A stretch of 64,000 nucleotides of DNA from Dipteronia dyeriana. Lineage: Eukaryota > Streptophyta > Magnoliopsida > Sapindales > Sapindaceae. Numbering within the stretch: the first letter of the stretch is position 1; each line of letters starts with the position of its first letter. The translations under genes were made by a program, and so were the position numbers. Under the pieces are notes generated by a model. The model was not told the DNA's origin. It was given only the letters and a program-made list of their open reading frames with translations, and made no database searches. The stretch spans positions 16,723,098 through 16,787,097 of the forward strand of contig CM065297.1 of assembly GCA_032871835.1 (NCBI GenBank), written 5' to 3'. Shown in pieces: positions 55,834 through 64,000 of this stretch.

Positions 55834-56097
55834 ACATGCACACACAAATTGGATCCAATGCAAACTCTCGTGTTGTTTGTTGATATATAAATATATATAT
55901 CCTTTTAGTTATCAAAAAAAAAATCATATATATTTTGAATTAAAATCTTTTAATTATTCTTTTCAAATATATCTAATATATTAAAAGTGATAATAAGTAT
56001 TTTAGAATTTAAGCTTAAATTCAAATACTTAGATAAATGATTTAGTAAAAATAAAATAATCCTATTATTTTATCTTCACTTAAATCCAAATATCAAC
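55834..56097 (-). repeat. LTR fragment G, part 2 (Angela/B family)
   Basis: ACATGCACACACAAATTGGATCC corresponds to B LTR about 7449, and the sequence follows the B LTR to ATCCAAATATCAAC (7672), where element E starts. Confidence 0.8.
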
Positions 56098-57764
56098 TGA
56101 AAGTTCCCTAGAAACGTGTGTGTCTATAAACCTAGGGGGGGGGGGGGGTTGACTAGGTGATCAGTGAATAGGTTTTAATCAAGTCAATTACCAATTTTTC
56201 TTAATTAGTCAATATTCAAAATTCACCTAATAAAACAAACATACAACATCAAGTGTAAAGTGCAGAAATATAAACAACACTAGATGTATACGTGGAAACA
56301 CTCCAAATGGAAAAAACAACGGGCTAATATGTGCGCCACACTCGATCCTCAAATCCACTATTGAATGAAAGTTTACAACCTAAATTGACCTCCCGTCACA
56401 CCCTCAAGTTACTAACCCTTTCACTTTACCCAACAGGCCTTAATAGTGATTCTTGATCAACATGCTTGTGCCCTAACCACTTAGTCACAAGACTTAACCT
56501 CAATAAAGAGTCAAACATAACCTAAGTGAATATGATAAAATATTCAAACATGCAAGTAATGCTAGGCAACACTAAATGTTTATCTAGGAATTTAAGAATG
56601 TCACTAAATACAATTCCTAGATATCAATGTATAAATGAATGTTCATAAAGGCTTAACTAGATATAGTTATGCAACATTATATCATAGTTATCAAACAAAA
56701 CCATTTCAAGTTAAGTTGTCATTAAGCATGGCAAGGACTATAATGCAATCAATGAGTCCTAAACAATATCTAAATGCAGAACATAGAGATTTAGCTAGAA
56801 GGGTAAAATGGTCACAAATCCTAGCTATCACAAAATATAAATATCAACTAACAATCAACAAACCAAGCATGTTATAAATGCAATTAAACTCAATGACATG
56901 CATTTAATCAACAATAATTGATAAACCTAGGCACATATGTCATAAGAATGGAACAAGAAATTCTAGGGCATGTAGAGATTACCTAGTCAATGACAAACAA
57001 GAAAATCCATGCTTGGAAGATTCAAGAAGATGCTAGATGCTCATGGATTGGAGTTTGGTTGAGTCAAAATGAGTTCTTGGAAGCTCTCTCTCTCTTAGAG
57101 TCAATTTCTCTATCAAGGAAAAACTTGGTCACTCAAAAATGGTTTCTTAGACTCCCCAAAACCAAAGAGAAGAGAAGTGAACATATATAAATAAATATAT
57201 ATATATATATATATATAAATATGTACCCTACACTAAACTGTATAGTTTTGGACGAAGGGCAACTAATTCTCGTCATGACCGTTGTGCGTGTCGCGGCCTA
57301 GGCAAGTGTCTAGACCTTGGTAGAGCGAGCGGTGCATCGCCTGGGAACCTTCGCTTGAGAGATCGTTGTGCATTCAACAAGCACAGGCCGCGGTAGCAGC
57401 AACGTGCAATGCCTGGAGAGCACTGATGTGCATACCGCGGCGAAGGCAATGCACTGGGAGCGGTCCTAACCGCGGTCAAGAGGAAAATCCTCTTCTAACG
57501 GCATACTAAATGCATCAAACACCCAAACAAGATATATGGCAAAGAGGAACACAATTAAGGCAATTAAACTTTCATGCAAGATGATTAAGGACATGCATGA
57601 GAGTGTGTGTACACTAAAAACTCTTCAAACAAGGTTAAGCAAATGATTTACCTTTTGAAGCTTGAGCTGGGTCTTGAGCAATGATGGCCTAAACTACCCT
57701 TACACAATAATCCCCAAGTGTGGTTGTCAATGAAATGAGCCAATCAAAAACTGAGGAACTTACA
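56098..57764 (-). repeat. Element E 3' LTR (1667 bp)
   Basis: TGAAAGTTCCCTAG to GAGGAACTTACA on +. Contains G14 at 56135-56148 and a GC-rich block (57270-57480) with CCGCGGT-type words in otherwise AT-rich DNA. TA repeat at 57187-57217. Confidence 0.9.
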
Positions 57765-58966
57765 ATGTCCCACTTTGGCTATTTCGTTACAAAACCACCA
57801 CTCACAAATAAATAGAACAAAAAAAACAGGGGTCAACAAAAATTTTCTACATTACAAAGAGATGCCTAATAAACTAGATCTTTAAGTCATCCATCTCTTG
57901 TAGAATCAACATCCCTACAAAACAAAAAAAACTACGCTTTCCAAGACAAGTGTATGTGAGGTGATCAAAGAAATAAAAAACAAGAGCAATTTGCATACAA
58001 TAGAAATAAGCAAACATGCATCAACAATGCAAATGCAAATGCTCCCCCTCAATTGGTTAACTCCCCATTCACAAGTCAAACTCCCCCTCATATGCAACTC
58101 TCAACTCCCTCGAAATCCACACTACTCCCCATTTTTGTCATGAGATAGACAAAAGAGTATCCCCTTAAGAGGGCATTAGCAATGAGAGCTTATGGCACAA
58201 GACATATACATAATCATATAAACAAATTTATGTAACTCAATTAAGAAGAGAGAATCAAGGAGTTTAATTACATAAAAAGTGTGTGAACGAATGCTTTGCA
58301 TACAAGACAAGTTGTATTCAAGATCAAAACATGGTATTTGGCAAAGCAAAATAACAAGGGTTTCCAAGAGAATTCAAACTAATTTCACCATTTGTCATGG
58401 AATAAGCAAGATATAGATTGTAAAATAAATTCATTTTAAGAACAACTATATCAAACTTTACAAGCAAAACAAGACATGAGCGACTATTGCGCCCTCTTCG
58501 ATTTTTTCGAGTGGAATGCCCGTATGATAGTAACCTTGTTTGACAAGTAAAGAGAGAGAGACTTTTGGATTGTAAAATCCTTAAATTGGATACAAGATCA
58601 TTATTGATTGAAGTCTCATAATTGCTTTCACACATAAAATTTTGCCTTCATTTTAGAGCATTCAAAAAATCTCATCATGCATATCAATTTAAAGCATGTC
58701 ATAGAAATAATCAACATGTCATGGAGATCAATCCTAGGTCATTCAAAATGTACTTCCCAATCAATTCTCCTAGTCCAAAAATGCATGGTTGGTCATAAAT
58801 AAGACATGGATTGCATGCAAATCAAAGTTGCTCACTTATTAAAAAAATATGTACAACCAATCATCTCAAGTAATTAATGAAGGAGCATAAATATTATCCT
58901 GAGCATAATGCAATGCCAATTTGCTCTCTTTGCTTGAGCTCTCCATATGGGGTCAATCAAAACAAG
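57765..58966 (-). other. Element E 3' untranslated region with PPT-like blocks
   Basis: Non-coding. The LTR-adjacent PPT on the minus strand is AGCCAAAGTGGGACAT (57765-57780). Further purine blocks on the minus strand are complementary to CTCCCCCTC (58041-58049), CTCCCC (58062-58067) and CTCCCCCTC (58081-58089). The part next to gag is conserved with D (GACCCCAT, AGCTCAAGCAAAGAGAGC). Confidence 0.7.
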
Positions 58967-61139
58967 TCAAGAGGGGATATGAGTCCCTATAGACTTACCA
59001 AGTCCATTGGACCTAGTTGAGCTTATAGGTGAACCCTTAGCACAATGGCATGTGAGTTCATCTTTTCTAATCCACTTAGGTGTCACATTGTCATTCCTAG
59101 TGGTCAAGATTTTCATATTACTCCTAGGATCATTAACACTAGTTTTCCTAGACACATGCATATTGGCTATAGCCCCTTTCTTTTCAATCATGTTCTTAGT
59201 TCTACACATGTTAATGTACTTGAATCAATTTGGTCTAATATGACCATCAATACCACAAAAATGACAAGAAGGAATAAAATAAGTGATCATACCATTCCTT
59301 TGTGAGGACAGAGGTGTTTTCCCTTGTCTTTGAGCTTTATTTTTATGTGGTGTTGGTTCTCTTTTTCGTTGTTGTTGAGTTGGAGAAGATTGCTTCCTTG
59401 GTTGAACATGCAGAAAATGCTTCTTGGCTTGATGGCTTTTAGGTTGAGGGATGGTTGCTTGATGTGCTCTCATTGGTTGAGCTTGAGCTTGAATTCTAGG
59501 TGCTATCTTGACTTGGACATTTCTAGAGTACTCTCCTAGTTCAATTTTCTTCCTAGGATGAAGTGGAGGAAGGGGCTCTTTGAAGTCTATGCTCTTGACA
59601 AATACCGTCTTACTAGGAGTTGAGGTCTCCTTGTCATCTTCAAACCCTAGACCTCTCTTGTCACTTGGCTTCTTGCTGACTCCCAACATATGGTCAAGCT
59701 TCTTCGTACTCGAAGTCATCTTAGCAATCAACTCTCTAGCTTCTCTAAGCTTCTCCTTCAAGCTTTCTTCCATTCTTCACTCTCTCACTTAAGTGAGTCA
59801 CTTCGGTTGATAGCTTGAGGTTCTCTTCCTTTAGCTTTCGAAGCTCTTTCTTCATATTCAACCTTGAGCTTTGAAACTGCTCAATGAACCCTTCAAGGTT
59901 TATACTTACTACATTTCCATTTGTAGAGTGAGATGAGGAACTCTCATCGCTAGAGTCATCACTAGTGTCTTTTTTTGTCACATTTACAACACTTCCATAA
60001 GTAGCTTCATCAATCACACTTCTAGCTATTTTATCTTCAATTTCTCCTATAGAGTCACAAATTAAGGCCTAGTTGCTTCTCTCAATATCTTCTATAAGAG
60101 AGGCTCCAAAACTCGTGCAGTTAAGAATAACCTCATCATCACTTGAGGAATCTTCCTCACTTTCCCTCTCACTTGATGAGGCAACCACCACCTTTTCTTT
60201 CTTATTCTTCTTCGAATTAGTACACTCGGTGGCTATATGACCGAACCCACTACACTCATAACATTGAATGCCTTTTCTTATTGGCTTCTCTTGCCTTGGC
60301 TCAATCTTCTTCTTTGATTCATTCTTGTGAAGTTTCATAAACTTCTTGAATCTCTTCACCATAAGAGCCATCTCCTTATCTGATTCATCCTCCTCCATCT
60401 CTAATTTGGATGTCTTTAATGCTATGTTCTTTTGCTTCTTAGAAGATGTAGGTGTAGAAGTTCACCTAGACTCATAGGCTAGAAGCCTTCCAATCACTTT
60501 ACTCGGCTTCATAGTCTTGTAGTTGCTATTTTCTTCTAGTGCCGTCACCTTGGACTCAAATTTCTTGGGGAGTGACCTCATGATCTTTTGCTTGATCCTT
60601 CTATCTGAATATGGTATCCTAGTTTATGGCTTGGATTTACAATGTCCATCAATTTCACTTGGAAGTCATTAAAGCACTCGTCCTCTTCCATTCGAATTGT
60701 CTCAAATTGCATTTGAAGGACTTGAAGCGTAGAGTCCTTGACCACTTCGGTTCCTATATGAACCGTTTGAAGAATCTCCCAAGCCTTATTTGCATACCTA
60801 GTATTTTGAACCAACTTGTATTGATTGTCATCCATGGCACGCAAGATTGCAGGCATAACCTTGTTGTTCCACTTGGAAGCTTCAAATTCTTGTATGCTCC
60901 ATTGAGACTTAGGCTTGAAAACTTCTTCTCCATCTTCATTGGTCATCTTCGGAAGAGTGTACCCATCTTCAATCGCCATCCATGCACGGTCATCTATTTG
61001 GCAAATATAAGACTCCATCTTGTGTTTCCATGAGGCATAATTATCACCTTTAAGCAAATGTGGTCTTATGTTTGAAGATCCCTCTTTACTCATCCCAGGC
61101 TCACTTATAGTGTTTGGGTTAAATGAATGAGATGCAAAC
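58967..61139 (-). pseudogene. Element E gag (Sirevirus-like, two zinc knuckles; broken)
   Basis: Likely start 61139 (MFASHSFNPNTISEPGM). The core has LLKGDNYASWKHKMESYI, WSIQEFEASKWNNKVM, KAWEILQTVHIGTEVVKDST and FETIRMEEDECFNDF (about 60640-61050), ending at a stop near 60578. Then come knuckle 1 CYECSGFGHIATEC (about 60225-60265), acidic and coiled-coil parts, KPSDKRGLGFEDD, a basic Gln/Lys/Pro region, and knuckle 2 CHFCGIDGHIRPN, whose last Cys codon is TGA. It finishes KWIRKDELTCHCAKGSPI with a stop at 58965-58969, the position used in D. At least three frame breaks. It retains the gag core that D has lost. Confidence 0.85.
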
Positions 61140-61227
61140 ATAATGCACCACACAATATGCAAACAACAAAAATGCACAAGCAAGACACACACAGAGCACA
61201 GATCACCTAAGTATATCTAGGCATCTG

Positions 61228-61240
61228 CTCTGATACCAAT
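61228..61240 (-). promoter_or_regulatory. Element E primer-binding site (initiator tRNA-Met)
   Basis: Minus-strand ATTGGTATCAGAG, directly after the 5' LTR. Confidence 0.85.
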
Positions 61241-62939
61241 TGAAAGTTGCCTAGAGTCGTGTGTGTTTATAAACCTAGGGGGGGTGAATAGGTTTTAATC
61301 AAGTCAATTACCAAATATTCTTGATTAGTCAATATTCAAAATTCACCCAATAAAACAAACATACAACATCAAGTGTAAAGTGCGGAAATATAAACAACAC
61401 AAGATGTATAAGTGGAAACCCTCCAAATGGGAAAAACCACGGGTTGATATGTGTGCCACACTCGATCCTCAAATCCACTATTGAATGAAAGTTTAAAACC
61501 TAGGTTGACCTCCCGTCACACCCTCTAGTTACTATCCCTTTCACTCTACCCAACATGCCTTAATAGTGATTCTTGATCAACATGCTTGTGCCCTAACCAC
61601 TTAGTCACAAGACTTAACCTCAATGAAGAGTCAAACACAACCTAAGTGAATATGATAAAATATTCAAACATGCAAGTAATGCTAGGCAACACTAAATGCT
61701 TATCTAGGAATTTAAAAATGTCACTAAATACAATTCCTAGATATCAATGTCTAAATGAATGTTCATAAAGACTTAACTAGATATAGTTATGCAACATTAA
61801 ATCATAGTTATCAAACAAAGCCATTTCAACTTAAGTTGTCTTTAACCATGGCAAAAACTATAATGCAATCACAAAATGCAATCAATGAGTCCTAACCAAT
61901 ATCTAAATACAAAGCATAGAGATTTAGCTAGAAGGGTAAAATGGTCACAAATCCTAGCTACCACAAAATATAAATCTCAACCAACAATCAACAAACCAAG
62001 CATGTTATAAATGCAATTAAACTCAATGACATGCATTTAATCATCTATAATTGCTAAACCTAGGCATACATGTCATAAGAATGGAATAAGAAATTCTAGG
62101 GCATGTAGAGATTACCTAGTCAATGACAAACAAGAAAATCTATGCTTGGAAGATGCAAGAAGATGCTAGATGCTCATGGATTGGAGTTTGTTTGAGTCAA
62201 AATGAGTTCTTGGGAGCTCTCTCTCTCTTGGAGTTAATTTCTCTCTCAAGGAAAACTTGGTCACTCAAAAATGGTTTCTTAGAATCCCCAAAACCAAAGA
62301 GAAGAGAAGTGAACATATATATATGTACCCTACACGAAACTGCATCATTTTGGACGAAGGCCAACTAATTCTTGTCATGACCTTTGTGCGTGCCGCTGCC
62401 TAGGTAAGTCTCTAGACCGCGGTAGAGCGAGTGGTGTATCACCTGGGAATCTCCGTTTTCTGGACCACGGTACAGGCAGTGTCCAGACCGCTGTAGAGTG
62501 AGCGGTGCATCGCCTGGGAACCTCCACTTGAGAGACCGCTGTGTACGCAACAAGCACAGGCCGCAGTAGCAACAGCGTGCAACGCCTGGAGAACACCGTT
62601 ATGCACACCGCGGTGGAGGCAATGCACTGGGAGCGGTCCCAACCGTGGTCATGAGGAAAATCCTCTTCTAAGTGCAAACTAAATGCATCAAACACCCAAG
62701 CAAGATATATGGCAAAGAGGCACACAATTAATGCAATTTAACATTCATGCAAGATGATCAAGGACATGCATGAGAGTGTGTGTGTGCACTAAAAACTCTT
62801 CAAACAAGGTTAAGCAAGTGATTTACCTTATGAAGCTTGAGTTGGATCTTGAGCAATGATGGCATACACTACCCTTACACAATAATCCTCAAATGTGGTT
62901 GTCAATAAAATGAACCAATAAACACCCGAGGAACTTACA
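61241..62939 (-). repeat. Element E 5' LTR (1699 bp)
   Basis: Closely similar to 56098-57764. It differs by a shorter G run (G7, 61278-61284) and an extra copy of a roughly 70-base GC-rich unit (62410-62540). Confidence 0.9.
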
Positions 62940-64000
62940 TAAACCACCCTGATTAACGCTTTTTCCATCGTTAAGAAATGGCATATCCAAAGAATATTTA
63001 TAAAAAAAAGTCCTACGCAACGTGCTCTAAAGTTTTGAAAACTAGTGAAGCGGCAAGCAAGGGTATTGTCCAAAGGGAGGTTTTATCCGTCAATTGTCTC
63101 TCGGTTTATTGATTATTGAAAGCAATGTAAATGAGAACATGGCAAGGGTGGGAGTGGTGTGTGTGAAGTGTAAGCATTTGAGTAACTGTGTAGGAAAAGA
63201 ACAAGTAAAGAAAACATAAGAGAACATGGTGAGGATAGAATAGTGATTAAAATGATAAACATAAAATAGATGGATAGGAAAGATGAAAGAAAATGGATAC
63301 ATATGGTACTCATGACCACCCAAAATATTCGTGCCACCTAAAATAACTAACCGCAAAGACACTCCCATATTGGGTTCAACCTAGCCTTAAGTGCGACCTC
63401 TAGATATAACAATGGGAGAGTCGACTAGTCCTCTAACACTACTCATCGAGAGTGTATCGCGTGAGCAACTACTAAGGACCGTCTTTAAGCACATATATTA
63501 AAGAGATAAACACAAGATCAACCACATATGTCGAATCACCTATCACGTGTGATCAACAACCAATGGAAGCATTAAGCATTAATGGACCCTCGACCATCAC
63601 TTAACGAGAGGGTATAGTACAAGCAACGACCAAGAGTCGTGACCCGATTGCTACTTGTCAAGAGGGTATCGTACAAGCAACACTCAATGGTCACATAAGC
63701 ATGTAGGTTTATGAAACCGAAAACAATAAATACTGAGTGTATGCTATTCATGAGTTCCACCAAAACAAACAAAAGCACTCAAGCCAATCCAAAACACGCA
63801 TTTCGAATAGTCCGTCGACATATAAGCAGTCATGGGATGCTTACTTTATCTACTCCTAAATTACATTAATCTACTCCTAATCCCAATCATAAACAGACAT
63901 CAATTTCTACTCCACATGCCATGAATGTGAATACAAGAGCTATACCTAAACATGCATCAAGTGTTGGGTTGTAAATCCTACTTAATACAAGTCAAGAATC
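62940..64000. other. Unassigned repeat-like DNA at the window end
   Basis: No gene seen. GTATTGTCCAAAGGGAGGTTTTATCC and CTCTCGGTTTATTGATTATTG near 63062-63117 resemble phrases common near plant retrotransposon ends, but I could not assign a family. Three related phrases of AGAGGGTATCGTACAAGCAAC occur at about 63449, 63606 and 63660. Confidence 0.4.

Larger units (their letters stand above)
56098..62939 (-). mobile_element. Element E: gag-only Sirevirus-like LTR retrotransposon
   Basis: LTRs at 56098-57764 and 61241-62939, PBS at 61228-61240, PPT next to 57765. The internal region (3.5 kb) contains gag and a 1.2-kb non-coding 3' region and no pol. LTR starts are related to those of D (TGTAAGTTCCTC vs TGTAAGGACCTT). 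Flanks are TCAAC (56093-56097) and TAAAC (62940-62944), a possible 5-bp duplication with one change; however, the sequence after 62944 does not continue LTR G, so one flank may have been rearranged. Confidence 0.85.

Overview
This is nuclear DNA from a flowering plant, probably a eudicot. It is AT-rich, carries no bacterial-type genes, and almost every protein similarity belongs to plant LTR-retrotransposon lineages (Ty3/gypsy Tat-type with a second RNase H and an antisense gene, Ty1/copia Angela/Tork-type, Ty1/copia Sirevirus/SIRE-type). The primer-binding sites match the 3' end of initiator tRNA-Met, as is usual in plants. I found no convincing host gene, tRNA or rRNA. The window looks like gene-poor heterochromatic DNA built by repeated nested insertion. 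Every element is damaged. I did not identify the species.

Layout. Element A (Tat-type gypsy, + strand, 5' end before base 1) covers 1-6933 and 32812-36304. Element B (Angela/Tork-type copia, - strand, 6934-32811, 5-bp target duplication AAAGA) is inserted inside it. The right-hand LTR of B is itself split by element C (Sirevirus-type copia, - strand, 15078-25030) and by element D (Sirevirus-like, gag only, + strand, 25466-32566). From 36305 to 42151 lies an intergenic island holding small elements: a purine-rich MITE-like block, a 5'-truncated LINE, a PIF/Harbinger-like MITE, a Mutator-like element with a 9-bp target duplication, and a short mitovirus-RdRp-like fragment. A second nest follows. 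An Angela-family LTR remnant (G, 42152-42836 and 55834-56097) is split by Tat element F (+ strand, 42837-55833), whose protease region is replaced by a 3-kb LTR-derived block (H, 44149-47151). Element E (gag-only Sirevirus relative, - strand, 56098-62939) abuts G. The last kilobase is unassigned repeat-like DNA.

How the parts relate. A and F are two copies of one Tat family and serve as references for each other. Each carries gag, protease, RT, RNase H, a second RNase H and integrase on the + strand, then a long antisense gene between pol and the 3' LTR. The A/F comparison shows that the antisense gene has two short introns in conserved positions, and that B landed inside one of them. C has a Sirevirus pol. 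D and E share the Sirevirus gag 3' region, tRNA-Met primer site, multiple polypurine tracts and LTR ends, but both lack pol at the same point and end gag at the same stop codon. They therefore look like a non-autonomous gag-only lineage that would need pol supplied by an element like C. The order of events inferred from nesting is A, then B, then C and D; and G, then F and E, with H inside F.
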